In this document: positions 1 through 8,984 of the stretch, one piece after another
How positions within the stretch are numbered: the first letter of the stretch is position 1
Layout of the letters: every line of letters begins with the position of its first letter
NCBI RefSeq assembly: GCF_002902575.1
Contig: NZ_PPRD01000016.1
Location: forward strand, 1 to 45,671
Length of the DNA: 45,671 nt
Direction of reading: 5' to 3'
Source: Staphylococcus croceilyticus
GTDB taxonomy: Bacteria > Bacillota > Bacilli > Staphylococcales > Staphylococcaceae
The notes under the pieces: generated by a model
Told to the model about the DNA's origin: nothing
The model's database searches: none
Seen by the model: the letters and a program-made list of their open reading frames with translations, nothing else
Position numbers and translations under genes: made by a program

Positions 1-812
1 CTTTTAGATAGTGCACTTTCTTCTAATTCTTCTATTTGAGATTCATATGAAGGTGTTTCCGTATCTTGATAAACAATACCTTTAATTAAAGATTCATGAT
101 CTAATACAGTTTTCATAGCTAATTGTTTATCCGTTGGGTCGTATCCTTCAATATCATCTAAACTAGTTAAATGTTCTTTAAACCAATCATACGTATTGAT
201 TTTATTATATGTTACGCATGGTGAGAATACATTTACGAAAGAAAAACCGTCATGATTTATAGCATCTTCAATTAATTTTGTTAATGCTTTAATATCACTT
301 GAGAATCCTTGTGCCACAAACGTCGCACCTGAAGACAATGCTAATTCTAATGGTGCTACATTTTTTTCAATATTACCTTTAGGCGTAGATTTAGTTACAA
401 ACCCAACTGCTGAAGAAGGAGAAGTTTGACCTTTTGTTAAACCATAAATTTGGTTATCCATAACAATATAAGTCATATTCATATTACGGCGTAAAGCGTG
501 AATAGTATGTCCCATACCAATGGCATAACCGTCTCCGTCTCCGCCTGAAGCAATAACTGTTAAATCTTTGTTAGCCATTTTAACGCCTTGAGCGAGTGGT
601 AAAGCACGTCCATGAATACCGTGAACACCATATGAATTAATGTAACCTGATAAACGACCTGAACAACCTATACCTGTAATGATTGCTACTTCTTCTGGTT
701 CAAGTCCAACATTAGCTGCTGCTTTTTGGATAGCTGCTTGAACAGAGAAATCTCCACAACCTGGGCACCAATTTGGCTTAACATTATTTCGGAAATCTTT
801 AAATGTAGCCAA
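1..812 (-). CDS. korB: 2-oxoacid:ferredoxin oxidoreductase beta subunit (3' end cut by window edge)
   Basis: Beta subunit of a 2-oxoacid:ferredoxin oxidoreductase, which oxidatively decarboxylates a 2-oxoacid such as 2-oxoglutarate to its acyl-CoA and passes electrons to ferredoxin. My translation of the open frame begins M(TTG)-ATFKDFRNN, has the Cys motif WCPGCGD and the thiamine-diphosphate signature GGDGDGYAIG followed by NQIYGLTKGQTSP, all typical of KorB. The TTG start at 812-810 directly abuts the korA stop (TAA then TTG) and is preceded by AAGGAG at nine bases, so the two subunits are translationally coupled. About 270 codons are visible and the C-terminus lies beyond the left edge. 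The exact substrate is inferred from the family, not shown. Confidence 0.93.
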   Translation of the reverse strand, partial: MATFKDFRNNVKPNWCPGCGDFSVQAAIQKAAANVGLEPEEVAIITGIGCSGRLSGYINSYGVHGIHGRALPLAQGVKMANKDLTVIASGGDGDGYAIGMGHTIHALRRNMNMTYIVMDNQIYGLTKGQTSPSSAVGFVTKSTPKGNIEKNVAPLELALSSGATFVAQGFSSDIKALTKLIEDAINHDGFSFVNVFSPCVTYNKINTYDWFKEHLTSLDDIEGYDPTDKQLAMKTVLDHESLIKGIVYQDTETPSYESQIEELEESALSK

Positions 813-2573
813 TTAAACCAACTCCTTAATTTCTTTAGCTATTTCTAATCCTTTTTCTTCAATTTCATGAGGTAAGAATGGCGTACCATCATATTTAGTT
901 TGGTTGATTAATTTACTTTGAACATTTGTGTTCATTTTAATAATATTTGCTAATTGTCCTTGATAGTTATGTTCTGCGATAACTACTTTTGAAGCTTTAT
1001 CTATAGCGTTTTGAATCATTTCTACTGGTAGAGGATGCAATTGACGAATTTGCATTGTATTTACTTTGATACCTTTTTCATTTAAGCGTTTAGTACCTTC
1101 TTGTATGGCACCTTTACTTGAAATAAATCCGATATATAATATATCCGCTTCGTCATGTGCTTCATTTAACTCTACAGGATTTTCAATTAATATATCAGCT
1201 GTTTTACGCATACGTTTTTCCATTTGTTGACGTCTGTTCTCAGCTGCTTCACTTGGTTTACCTTCTTCATTATGCTCAACACCAGTCACATGGTGAATAC
1301 CACCTTTAACTCCAGGAATCGGTCTAGGAGATACACCATTACTTGTTAATGCATAACGTCTAAAGTATTGTTTGTCGTCCTCTTCACGTTCTATATCAGA
1401 TTGTAATAACTCTCCACGTTTAATTTGGATTTTATTATAATCAAGTTTTTTAACAGTTTGTTTACCTAATGACAATTGTAAATCACTTAATACAATGACT
1501 GGACATTGATATTCTTCTGCTAAATTAAAAGCTTCCATTGTTAAATAGAATGCATCTTCAGCATCAGTTGGAGCTACGACAATTTTAGGAATATCGCCAT
1601 GTGTACCATATATCATTTGCATTAAATCTGATTGTTCTTGTTTCGTAGGTAATCCTGTTGAAGGACCTCCACGCTGAGTATTAACAATAACCAATGGCGT
1701 TTCAGTCATACCTGATAAACCAATAGCTTCCATCATTAATGATAAACCTGGTCCAGCACTAGCTGTAAATGCTCTTACTCCAGCATAGTTAGCTCCAATA
1801 GCCATGTTAGCCGCTGCAATTTCGTCTTCAGTTTGAACAACTGTGCCCCCAACTTTAGGAACATTCGCAATCATATATTCCATAATTTCTGAAGCGGGTG
1901 TAATTGGATAAGCAGCCATAAATCTTGAACCTGCTGAGATAGCACCTAATCCGATTGCATCATTACCAATCATATACAGATGTGGATCTTCATTATTTGC
2001 TTCTAATGTGAAGTCACCTTCAACCTCAGATAAATGCTCTTTCATTAAATTATATCCTTGGTTTAAAGCTTCAATATTCATTTCAACGACTTTATCGCCT
2101 TTTTTATTGAACATGTTATGAATAAGTTCTTCAAACGTGTTCGTCTCTAAATCCATAATTGCACATGTTGCGCCTACTGCTACCATGTTCTTCATAAGCG
2201 CTGTACCTAATTCTTTAGCGGTGCTCGTAAAAGGTAATTCAATTAATTGTGCACGACAATCTTCAGGTTTACTAGGTTTTGCTTTAGCATCCGCAATGAT
2301 AATGCTATCTTCTCTCATCTCATGATGATTTAGCTCAATCGTTTCTTGGTCAAATGCAACTAGAATATCTAAATCATCGCTAATCGCGTGAACCGGTTCG
2401 ATAGATACTCTAATTTTATTATTTGTGTGACCGCCTTTGATACGACTAGAGAAATGTCTATATCCATATAGATAGTAACCTTTGCGGTTCATTGCTGTGG
2501 CGAATATTTCACCTGTTGATTCAATTCCTTCACCTTGTTGTCCGCCCACTTTCCATGATATTTGTGATTTCAT
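813..2573 (-). CDS. korA: 2-oxoacid:ferredoxin oxidoreductase alpha subunit (fused gamma-alpha)
   Basis: Partner of korB. The 586-residue protein is a fusion: residues about 8-190 are the gamma domain (GGQQGEGIESTG near the N-terminus), and from about 200 the alpha domain carries AYPITPASEIMEYM and TASAGPGLSLM, the pyrophosphate/2-oxoacid-binding region, then a transketolase C-terminal-like part. A GGAGG Shine-Dalgarno eight bases before the ATG supports the start. It lies downstream of ymdB but is separated from it by a terminator-like hairpin, so it may have its own promoter. The family is clear; whether the preferred substrate is 2-oxoglutarate or pyruvate cannot be read from the sequence. 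Confidence 0.94.
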   Translation of the reverse strand: MKSQISWKVGGQQGEGIESTGEIFATAMNRKGYYLYGYRHFSSRIKGGHTNNKIRVSIEPVHAISDDLDILVAFDQETIELNHHEMREDSIIIADAKAKPSKPEDCRAQLIELPFTSTAKELGTALMKNMVAVGATCAIMDLETNTFEELIHNMFNKKGDKVVEMNIEALNQGYNLMKEHLSEVEGDFTLEANNEDPHLYMIGNDAIGLGAISAGSRFMAAYPITPASEIMEYMIANVPKVGGTVVQTEDEIAAANMAIGANYAGVRAFTASAGPGLSLMMEAIGLSGMTETPLVIVNTQRGGPSTGLPTKQEQSDLMQMIYGTHGDIPKIVVAPTDAEDAFYLTMEAFNLAEEYQCPVIVLSDLQLSLGKQTVKKLDYNKIQIKRGELLQSDIEREEDDKQYFRRYALTSNGVSPRPIPGVKGGIHHVTGVEHNEEGKPSEAAENRRQQMEKRMRKTADILIENPVELNEAHDEADILYIGFISSKGAIQEGTKRLNEKGIKVNTMQIRQLHPLPVEMIQNAIDKASKVVIAEHNYQGQLANIIKMNTNVQSKLINQTKYDGTPFLPHEIEEKGLEIAKEIKELV

Positions 2574-2623
2574 ATCATATGCCTCCTGTGGAAATAATTC
2601 ATCTTAAATAATAACAAAAATAA

Positions 2624-2649
2624 CCACCGTCTTACTATGTCAACAGTGG
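2624..2649 (-). terminator. Intrinsic terminator after ymdB
   Basis: On the minus strand CCACTGT pairs with ACGGTGG (one U-G wobble) around a 12-base loop, followed by a T-rich run (TTATTTTTGTT). It sits between the ymdB stop and the korA start. Confidence 0.6.
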
Positions 2650-2721
2650 CATTTGATTAAATTCATACTAATGGACTATAATAAATCCATTTTCAATAAA
2701 AATTATTAAACGCAAAATATA

Positions 2722-3516
2722 TTATTTACTAAAAGGATGATCGTCATTGATTAAAATTCTTTCAATGTGCTTCGTTCTACCATTTTTATCTAAATCAATA
2801 ATAACACCTGAAAGAACACTTCTTCCATCATTTGGAACTACATGTCTTTGAGGTAAACTTGTGATAAAGCGTTCAATTACTTCATCGCGATTAATTCCCA
2901 GGATACCATCATAGTAACCTGTCATTCCTACGTCGGTAATATATCCAGTGCCTTGGGGTAAAATACGGTCGTCAGATGTTTGAATATGCGTATGTGTGCC
3001 AACTACTGCGCTTGCTCGACCATCTAAATACCATCCCATAGCATTCTTTTCTGATGTAGTTTCAGCGTGGAAATCCACAAAGATATAATCCGTTTCTTTT
3101 TTTGCTTCTTCAATTAATTGATCTGCTTTTTTAAATGGGTCGTCTATATCTTGCATAAATGAGCGACCTTGTAAGTTTATAATCGCTAATTTAATATCAT
3201 TAATTTGAATAAAGCGCATTCCAACACCAGGAGCTTCGCTTGGGAAATTCGCTGGGCGAACCATTCTTTTAGCATCATCAATAAAATCGTAAATTTCACG
3301 TTGACCATACGTGTGATTACCCATTGTCATAAAATCTACGCCATCTCTTAATAGTTGTTTATAAATTTTTTCTGTTAGACCTTTACCATGAGCGGCATTT
3401 TCCGCATTTACGATACTAACTGTTGGTTTATACGCTTGTTTAATTTTAGGCAAATATTCACTAATAGCATTTCTACCAATTTTACCAACAATATCCCCGA
3501 TAAATAATATTCTCAT
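2722..3516 (-). CDS. ymdB: YmdB-family metallophosphoesterase (TIGR00282)
   Basis: Calcineurin-like metallophosphoesterase of 264 residues, the usual family length. The dimetal-site motifs are all present: GDIVGKIGR at the N-terminus, NAEN, GNHTYGQ, DFHAETTSEK and GTHTHIQTSD. The B. subtilis homologue is known as a cyclic-nucleotide phosphodiesterase affecting biofilm formation and is encoded next to RNase Y, as it nearly is here. In this window the usual rny-ymdB adjacency is interrupted by a small gene on the opposite strand (3676-3891), so ymdB and that gene are divergent. GAGAGG stands before the ATG. Its physiological substrate here is inferred from the family. Confidence 0.92.
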   Translation of the reverse strand: MRILFIGDIVGKIGRNAISEYLPKIKQAYKPTVSIVNAENAAHGKGLTEKIYKQLLRDGVDFMTMGNHTYGQREIYDFIDDAKRMVRPANFPSEAPGVGMRFIQINDIKLAIINLQGRSFMQDIDDPFKKADQLIEEAKKETDYIFVDFHAETTSEKNAMGWYLDGRASAVVGTHTHIQTSDDRILPQGTGYITDVGMTGYYDGILGINRDEVIERFITSLPQRHVVPNDGRSVLSGVIIDLDKNGRTKHIERILINDDHPFSK

Positions 3517-3606
3517 TAAATGTTCATCCTCTCATAAAAACAGTTTAATTCAAAAAGGAATAGATTTAAAGAGATGATTTGGACTCTATTTAAATTTATG
3601 CCTCAC

Positions 3607-3635
3607 TTTACTTTAGCATGTAATCAACATATGAT
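3607..3635 (+). promoter_or_regulatory. Candidate sigma-A promoter for the 71-codon gene
   Basis: TTTACT (3607-3612), a 17-base spacer and TATGAT (3630-3635) lie about 40 bases before the start codon. Each box has one or two departures from consensus. Confidence 0.45.
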
Positions 3636-3675
3636 AATATAAATTTATAAAAACAATAGGAGTTGTAATAATTAT

Positions 3676-3891
3676 ATGTCAATTAACATTGATCCTGAAA
3701 AATTTGCAGAATTAGTAGTTACATCTAATCCATCAAAATCTGAGGATGCTGAAGATATTGCTAAAGAAAGTTTAGAATTATATATCAATGCTTATCGTTT
3801 AGCAGAAAGATATTCTAATATCGCTACAAATTGCTATGATACTGCTGAAATAATTTCTGAAGTAAGAAAAGCTGATTTACAACTTAAATAA
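3676..3891 (+). CDS. Conserved-looking 71-residue protein of unknown function
   Basis: I do not recognise a characterised family. It is the only credible gene on the plus strand in the whole window. The 71-residue product is acidic to neutral, predicted largely helical, has a single Cys, and has no signal peptide or membrane segment. An AGGAG motif lies 13 bases before the ATG, longer than ideal, with a plausible promoter upstream. A long hairpin plus T-run follows the stop, so it has its own transcription unit. It is divergent from ymdB and convergent with rny. I believe a small ORF also sits at this place in other staphylococci, but that is recollection. Confidence 0.75.
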   Translation: MSINIDPEKFAELVVTSNPSKSEDAEDIAKESLELYINAYRLAERYSNIATNCYDTAEIISEVRKADLQLK

Positions 3892-3911
3892 TGAATGACT
3901 GATATTTTAAA

Positions 3912-3963
3912 AGCTAGAAGTTAACGTTAAAAAATAACGTCTCAACTTCTAGCTTATTTTTTT
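3912..3963 (+). terminator. Long-hairpin terminator of the 71-codon gene
   Basis: AGCTAGAAGTT (3912-3922) pairs with AACTTCTAGCT (3944-3954), with an inner ACGTTA/TAACGT stem, followed by TATTTTTTT on the plus strand. Read on the minus strand, the right arm gives GAAGTTGAGACG, resembling two other hairpins in the window. Confidence 0.8.
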
Positions 3964-4019
3964 AAATTAATAATTATACTAATTGTTTCTTTTCAGCAGT
4001 CTCCGTTACTTACTATAAA

Positions 4020-4052
4020 AACGAAAAAAACAGACCCAATAAATTAGGTCTG
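4020..4052 (-). terminator. Intrinsic terminator of rny
   Basis: CAGACC (4031-4036) and GGTCTG (4047-4052) pair, with an inner AAT/ATT. On the minus strand the hairpin is followed directly by seven T residues. Only eight bases lie between it and the rny stop. Confidence 0.85.
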
Positions 4053-4059
4053 TTAAAAA

Positions 4060-5619
4060 TTATTTCGCATACTCAACTGCTCTTGTTTCTCTTACAACTG
4101 TCACTTTGATGTGACCAGGATATTGTAATTCTTCTTCGATTTGATTTTTAATGTCTCGAGCCAATCGATACGACTTCAAGTCATCAATTTCATCAGGTGA
4201 TACAATAACTCTGATTTCTCTACCCGCTTGAATAGCAAATGCTTTTTCCACACCATCATAACTTTCAGATAATGTTTCTAAACGTTCTAGTCTGCGGATA
4301 TAGTTCTCAAGTGTTTCTTTACGGGCACCTGGTCTTGCTGCAGAAAGTGCATCAGCTGCAGCTACTAATATTGAAATGATTGATGTTGGTTCTACATCAC
4401 CATGGTGAGAATGAATAGCATTAATTACAGTGTCATTCTCAGCATATTTTTTTGCTAATTCTACGCCAATTTCTACGTGGCTACCTTCAACTTCATGATC
4501 AATGGCTTTACCAACGTCGTGAAGTAAACCAGCACGTTTAGCTAAATTGACATCTTCTCCTAATTCCGCTGCTAACATTCCTGATAAATGCGCAACTTCA
4601 ATAGAATGTTTTAAAACATTTTGGCCATAGCTAGTACGATAGTTTAGACGACCTAAGACTTTAACTAAGTCAGGATGCATATTATGAACATTAATTTCAA
4701 ATGTAGCTTGTTCTCCAGCATCTCTAATAATATCGTCAACTTCTTTTCTAGCTTTATCAACCATTTCTTCAATACGTCCTGGATGGATACGTCCATCAGA
4801 CACCAAGTTGACTAATGCAGTCCTAGCGATTTCACGTCTTATTGGATCAAATCCAGATAAGATAACCGCTTCGGGTGTATCATCGATGATTAAATCGATA
4901 CCTGTTAATGTTTCTAAAGTTCGAATATTTCTACCTTCTCTACCAATGATTCGGCCTTTCATTTCATCATTTGGTAAATTAACTACTGATACAGTTGATT
5001 CTGTAGTATGATCAGCAGCTAATCTTTGAACGGTAGTAGCTAATAGTTCTTTCGCTGTTTTATCAACTTTTTCTTTTGCTTCTTTTTCTTTTTCTTTAAC
5101 AAGTACTGCAATATCTTGTGACAGTTCTTCTTCTACTCTATGAAGTTGTTCATTAACAGCTTCTTCTTGAGTTAGTCCGGAGATGCGTTCTAATTCTTGT
5201 TCATGCTTCATTATTAATGTTTGAACACTACTCTCTTTTGCATCTACTTGTTGTTGTCTTTCTTCAAGTTTAGATTCTTTTTGTTCTAAAATCTCATCTT
5301 TTTTATCTAAAAGATCAGACTTTCGATCTAAGTTTTCCTCTTTTTGAAGAAGTCGGGCTTCTTGTCTTTGAAGCTCACCACGTCTTTCACGTAGTTCAGA
5401 TTCAGTTTGTTCTCTTAAAAATTGATTTTCTTCTTTTGCCTCTAATAATTTTTCTTTTTTGATATTTTCGGCTTCTTTTTGACCATGCCTAATAATATCT
5501 TCAGCAGTTTGTCTAGCTTGTAATTGCTTTTGATGCAATATATTTCGGGCTACAATATACCCTACAACAACCCCTAGAATAATCCCCAGCAAAATGAGTA
5601 GGAGGTTTAATAAATTCAC
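4060..5619 (-). CDS. rny: Ribonuclease Y (CvfA)
   Basis: Membrane-anchored endoribonuclease that initiates mRNA decay and is known in staphylococci as the virulence regulator CvfA. The 519-residue protein has an N-terminal membrane segment (about residues 3-24), a long charged coiled coil (about 30-200), a KH domain containing [10 protein letters not shown], and an HD domain with [10 protein letters not shown] and [12 protein letters not shown], the metal-binding HD pair. It starts at GTG (5619), with AGGAGG eight bases upstream. A strong TTGACA promoter lies about 110 bases upstream and a terminator immediately follows, so it is probably monocistronic. Confidence 0.97.
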   Translation of the reverse strand: MNLLNLLLILLGIILGVVVGYIVARNILHQKQLQARQTAEDIIRHGQKEAENIKKEKLLEAKEENQFLREQTESELRERRGELQRQEARLLQKEENLDRKSDLLDKKDEILEQKESKLEERQQQVDAKESSVQTLIMKHEQELERISGLTQEEAVNEQLHRVEEELSQDIAVLVKEKEKEAKEKVDKTAKELLATTVQRLAADHTTESTVSVVNLPNDEMKGRIIGREGRNIRTLETLTGIDLIIDDTPEAVILSGFDPIRREIARTALVNLVSDGRIHPGRIEEMVDKARKEVDDIIRDAGEQATFEINVHNMHPDLVKVLGRLNYRTSYGQNVLKHSIEVAHLSGMLAAELGEDVNLAKRAGLLHDVGKAIDHEVEGSHVEIGVELAKKYAENDTVINAIHSHHGDVEPTSIISILVAAADALSAARPGARKETLENYIRRLERLETLSESYDGVEKAFAIQAGREIRVIVSPDEIDDLKSYRLARDIKNQIEEELQYPGHIKVTVVRETRAVEYAK

Positions 5620-5703
5620 ATAAACACCTCCTTTATCTAGGTATTTGCTTTGTATATCAAAATCTATATGATTTTATAAGTTGTATAATAATTATACATA
5701 TTA

Positions 5704-5733
5704 ATTGTACGTTTATAAAGTTGGTAGTGTCAA
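5704..5733 (-). promoter_or_regulatory. Sigma-A promoter of rny
   Basis: On the minus strand a perfect TTGACA (5733-5728) is followed after 18 bases by TACAAT (5709-5704). An overlapping alternative TTATAA/TATAAT pair with a 16-base spacer lies slightly downstream. The remaining rny-recA spacer shows only AT-rich sequence with a small AAAATC/GATTTT hairpin in the leader. Confidence 0.65.
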
Positions 5734-5789
5734 GATATGAAATTGCACATAAGATTCAGTTTACATATACAATATCAAATAAATTTTGT

Positions 5790-5828
5790 ATAAAACAAAG
5801 CAGGTGAAAGCTTTCTTTCACCTACTTC
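5790..5828 (-). terminator. Intrinsic terminator of recA
   Basis: GCAGGTGAAAG (5800-5810) and CTTTCACCTAC (5815-5825) form an 11-bp stem with a four-base loop. The single C-A mismatch on the plus strand becomes a U-G wobble on the minus strand. A T-rich run (TTTGTTTTAT) follows in the recA direction. Confidence 0.85.
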
Positions 5829-5857
5829 TAGTTATATATTATTTAAAATACTAAATA

Positions 5858-6904
5858 TTATTCTTCATCAAATAATGACTGAGGTGATTCTTCTTCTTTT
5901 TCTTCTACGTCACCATCAAAAATACCAAGTTTTTCACGTAATTTACGATCAATTTCTTCTTTAATTTGAGGGTTTTCTTTAAGGTAAGTTTTAACATTTT
6001 CTTTACCTTGACCCATTCTTTCACCATTATATGAGTACCAAGCGCCTGATTTATCAACGATTTCATTTTCAACACCAAGGTCGATTAATTCGCCTTCTTT
6101 AGAAATACCTTGACCATACATGATATCTACTTCTGCTACTCTAAATGGAGGTGCTACTTTGTTTTTAACAACTTTAATTTTAGTTCTGTTACCAACAATG
6201 TCTTGTCCTTGTTTTAATTGTTCAGCACGACGTACTTCTAAACGAACAGAACTATAGAATTTTAATGCTCTACCACCAGGTGTAGTTTCTGGATTACCAA
6301 ACATAACACCGACTTTTTCACGAATTTGGTTAATAAAGATTGCTGTAGTATTGGATTTAGAGATGGCACCTGAAAGTTTACGTAATGCTTGTGACATTAA
6401 ACGAGCTTGTAAACCTACATGAGTGTCGCCCATTTCCCCTTCAATCTCAGCTTTTGGTGTTAAAGCAGCTACAGAGTCGACAACAACGATATCTACTGCG
6501 CCACTTCGTACAAATGCTTCAGCGATTTCTAAACCTTGTTCACCATGGTCTGGTTGAGATAAATATAAGTTATCAATATCTACGCCTAAAGCTTCTGCGT
6601 ACACTGGATCAAGCGCATGCTCAGCATCGATAAATGCAGCTACGCCGCCATTTTTTTGTACTTCTGCAATAGCGTGTAAAGCAACTGTTGTTTTACCTGA
6701 ACTCTCAGGTCCATAAATTTCAATAATTCTTCCTTTAGGATATCCACCGACTCCTAATGCGTTATCTAAAGTGACTGAACCACTTGAAACGCTTGAAACA
6801 CGACGACCTTTATTGTCGCCCAATTTCATAACGGCACCTTTACCGAATGATTTTTCCATATTTTTAATAACTGTATCTAAAGCTTTTTGACGTTCATTAT
6901 CCAA
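5858..6904 (-). CDS. recA: Recombinase RecA
   Basis: RecA binds single-stranded DNA, catalyses strand exchange and stimulates LexA self-cleavage. The 348-residue protein has the Walker A motif GPESSGKT, Walker [10 protein letters not shown], the [11 protein letters not shown] loop region and the acidic C-terminal tail ending in SLFDEE. It starts at TTG (6904-6902), with AGGAGG about six bases upstream; no ATG in frame fits better and the resulting N-terminus (DNERQKALD) is the staphylococcal one. A LexA box and sigma-A promoter precede it and a clear terminator follows. Confidence 0.98.
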   Translation of the reverse strand: MDNERQKALDTVIKNMEKSFGKGAVMKLGDNKGRRVSSVSSGSVTLDNALGVGGYPKGRIIEIYGPESSGKTTVALHAIAEVQKNGGVAAFIDAEHALDPVYAEALGVDIDNLYLSQPDHGEQGLEIAEAFVRSGAVDIVVVDSVAALTPKAEIEGEMGDTHVGLQARLMSQALRKLSGAISKSNTTAIFINQIREKVGVMFGNPETTPGGRALKFYSSVRLEVRRAEQLKQGQDIVGNRTKIKVVKNKVAPPFRVAEVDIMYGQGISKEGELIDLGVENEIVDKSGAWYSYNGERMGQGKENVKTYLKENPQIKEEIDRKLREKLGIFDGDVEEKEEESPQSLFDEE

Positions 6905-6953
6905 AGCGAAACCTCCTAAATGAGATAGTTATCTATTTAATATCTTATCTAAT

Positions 6954-6982
6954 ACTATACTCTCTATCAGAATGAATTACAA
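6954..6982 (-). promoter_or_regulatory. recA promoter
   Basis: On the minus strand TTGTAA (6982-6977), 17 bases, then TATAGT (6959-6954), about 50 bases before the TTG start of recA. Confidence 0.75.
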
Positions 6983-6990
6983 GCATTTTG

Positions 6991-7004
6991 CGAATATTTG
7001 TTCG
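6991..7004 (-). promoter_or_regulatory. LexA (SOS) operator of recA
   Basis: CGAATATTTGTTCG; its reverse complement CGAACAAATATTCG fits the Gram-positive SOS consensus CGAACRNRYGTTYG with one deviation in the inner half (A in place of G). It lies eight bases upstream of the -35 box, so LexA would regulate recA by DNA damage. It also lies within the cinA-recA spacer. Confidence 0.9.
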
Positions 7005-7076
7005 CATTTTAGAAATATAAAACTTCAAATATCGAACAAGTGTACTTAAAAATTAAGTTTTTGCTGAAATAGCTCC

Positions 7077-8219
7077 TTACTTAAGCCAATTTAGTAATCT
7101 TATTAATGCATAATTTTGACTTCTGTTTTGAAGTAGCTTTCTTTTCTGTGACATTTTAAATGAATCTATTTTAAATTCACCATTTCGATACATTCCTAAG
7201 ACAACATGTTCATTTTCATGTAGTAAAGCTATACCCACTTTTGTTTTATATAAATCTTTTACATATTGGGCCGCTTCTTTTACTTTATCTTCAATTTTAT
7301 CATTTCTATTGAGGAAGACTTTTGAATCTGGTAATACTCCTTTTAAAATATTTTCATCATCATAATTTTTTAGACGAGTATATATAGCTCCATTTGTTAC
7401 TCCATCATAAATACTAAATGTCTCTTTCATTGCATTCATTACTGATTGTTCAATGACGATATCATCTGAGCCATAATAGTATTCGCCTATGCGATTTAAT
7501 ATTTCTTCTTTAACTGGCGCTATAAGATGTTGACATTTCTCTTTTGTATCGGCATTTGCTGTCAACCTAATATACACTTCATGTGTGCCAGCTAGCGGCG
7601 CGATAGTAGGATTAGATTGTTCATCTATTAAATCCATAAGTACTGTTTCAACTTTTGATTCACCTATGCCCGCAAACCTTAGTTGTTCTGAAAAGATAAC
7701 TTTATCATCGTCCATTAAATAAGGAAGTAATTCATTTTTAGCCATCGGTTGCATTTCACGTGGTGGCCCTGGCAATAACACTACTTTCTTATCATCTTTT
7801 TCCACTAACATACCTGGAGCCATACCATAATTATTTTTTAACACTTTAGAACCTTCTATGACTAAAGCTTGTTGCTTATTATTAGGTGTCATTTCTTGTC
7901 CTTGTTCTTTAAAATATTGTTCAATATATTCTAAAGCATCATTATCTGTGACAAGTTCTCTGTCAAGAACTTTAGCCACTGTGTGCTTAGTCAAATCATC
8001 TTTTGTTGGTCCTAAGCCACCAGTTAATACTAAAGTATCAAAACGTCTTAAACCTTCTTTAATTATATATTCAAGTCTTTGAGGATTATCTCCAATAACT
8101 GTATGTTCTACTACGCTCTTTCCAATACTATTAAATAGTTTAGATAGATATTGACCATTAGTGTTGGCAATTTGACCTAGTAATAATTCCGAACCTACTG
8201 CAATGATTGAAATATTCAT
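7077..8219 (-). CDS. cinA: CinA-like competence/damage protein with degenerate amidase domain
   Basis: The 380-residue protein has an N-terminal COG1058/molybdopterin-binding-like domain (about 1-250) with VGSELLLGQIANTN, TGGLGPTKDDLTK and LLPGPPREM, the site associated with ADP-ribose pyrophosphatase activity in the family. The C-terminal part (about 255-380) is where other CinA proteins carry nicotinamide-nucleotide amidase with an ESCTGG serine motif. Here the equivalent region (about residues 268-283) reads SIYDGVTNGAIYTRL and lacks the catalytic serine. AGGAGG precedes the ATG. It lies directly upstream of recA, the classical cinA-recA pairing, without an obvious terminator between them. 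Confidence 0.9.
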   Translation of the reverse strand: MNISIIAVGSELLLGQIANTNGQYLSKLFNSIGKSVVEHTVIGDNPQRLEYIIKEGLRRFDTLVLTGGLGPTKDDLTKHTVAKVLDRELVTDNDALEYIEQYFKEQGQEMTPNNKQQALVIEGSKVLKNNYGMAPGMLVEKDDKKVVLLPGPPREMQPMAKNELLPYLMDDDKVIFSEQLRFAGIGESKVETVLMDLIDEQSNPTIAPLAGTHEVYIRLTANADTKEKCQHLIAPVKEEILNRIGEYYYGSDDIVIEQSVMNAMKETFSIYDGVTNGAIYTRLKNYDDENILKGVLPDSKVFLNRNDKIEDKVKEAAQYVKDLYKTKVGIALLHENEHVVLGMYRNGEFKIDSFKMSQKRKLLQNRSQNYALIRLLNWLK

Positions 8220-8299
8220 CTATGACTCCTCCTTGTAATAATCGTCATACACAACATACATATTATAAACATCTTCATCTATTTAATCTAAACTTAGGC

Positions 8300-8360
8300 T
8301 TATAAAAATAAAAAACCAAGAATATGTGTAAGAAAAAGATTCTTACTACTATTCTCGGTT
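8300..8360 (-). terminator. Intrinsic terminator after pgsA
   Basis: AACCAAGAATA (8314-8324) pairs with TATTCTCGGTT (8350-8360), with an inner GTAAGAA/TTCTTAC stem. The lone A-C mismatch becomes G-U on the minus strand, followed by TTTTATTTTTATA. It separates pgsA from cinA. Confidence 0.85.
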
Positions 8361-8375
8361 AATAATTTCACTAAT

Positions 8376-8951
8376 TTAATGTTTAAAAACATCTCTACCT
8401 TTATAGAAGTACTCAATACCAGATAAAATCGTAAAGAATACGCCAATATAAAGTAAGACTTGACCAATTGGGAAACCAATCCAGTGTACAAATAAATCAC
8501 CTAGTAAAATCCAAATAATAGCGACCATTGTTACTGCAGTTTTAATTTTACCTAATTGACCTGCTGCACTGACAAAACCTTGTTCAATTTGTAATAAACG
8601 TAAGCCTGTCACTGCAAATTCACGAGCTATGATGATAATAGCTACTACTGAATTAGTTAAGTCCATTTGAACCATTACGATAAGTGCACTTGAAACTAAT
8701 AACTTATCTGCTAAAGGATCTAAAAATTTCCCCATATTTGTAACTAATTGCCATTTTCTTGCTAAATAGCCATCTAAAAAGTCACTTAATGATGCTACGA
8801 TAAATACGATAGCAGCAATAAGTTGCTCAATACGAATTTCATATCCGCCTAAAATTGATACACTGCCAAATCCAAAGTTAACTAGAGCAAATAAAATAAA
8901 AACAGGAATGAGTATTACTCTAAAAACTGTAATTTGATTTGGTATATTCAT
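8376..8951 (-). CDS. pgsA: CDP-diacylglycerol-glycerol-3-phosphate 3-phosphatidyltransferase
   Basis: Integral membrane enzyme making phosphatidylglycerol phosphate from CDP-diacylglycerol and glycerol 3-phosphate, the committed step to phosphatidylglycerol and cardiolipin. The full CDP-alcohol phosphotransferase signature is present: D57, D60-G61, A64-R65, G74, D78 and D82 in [11 protein letters not shown]...GKFLDPLAD. Several hydrophobic membrane segments span the 191 residues. GAGG lies seven bases before the ATG. It ends the ymfK-ymfM-pgsA cluster and is followed by a terminator. Confidence 0.96.
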   Translation of the reverse strand: MNIPNQITVFRVILIPVFILFALVNFGFGSVSILGGYEIRIEQLIAAIVFIVASLSDFLDGYLARKWQLVTNMGKFLDPLADKLLVSSALIVMVQMDLTNSVVAIIIIAREFAVTGLRLLQIEQGFVSAAGQLGKIKTAVTMVAIIWILLGDLFVHWIGFPIGQVLLYIGVFFTILSGIEYFYKGRDVFKH

Positions 8952-8984
8952 GTTAAAGCCTCATTTCTAAATTATCTCTTTTAA

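Noticed and set aside
7025-7056. Second possible SOS half-site (CGAACAAGTG) between cinA and the recA LexA box
   Set aside because: Only one half of the palindrome matches; the second half departs from the consensus.
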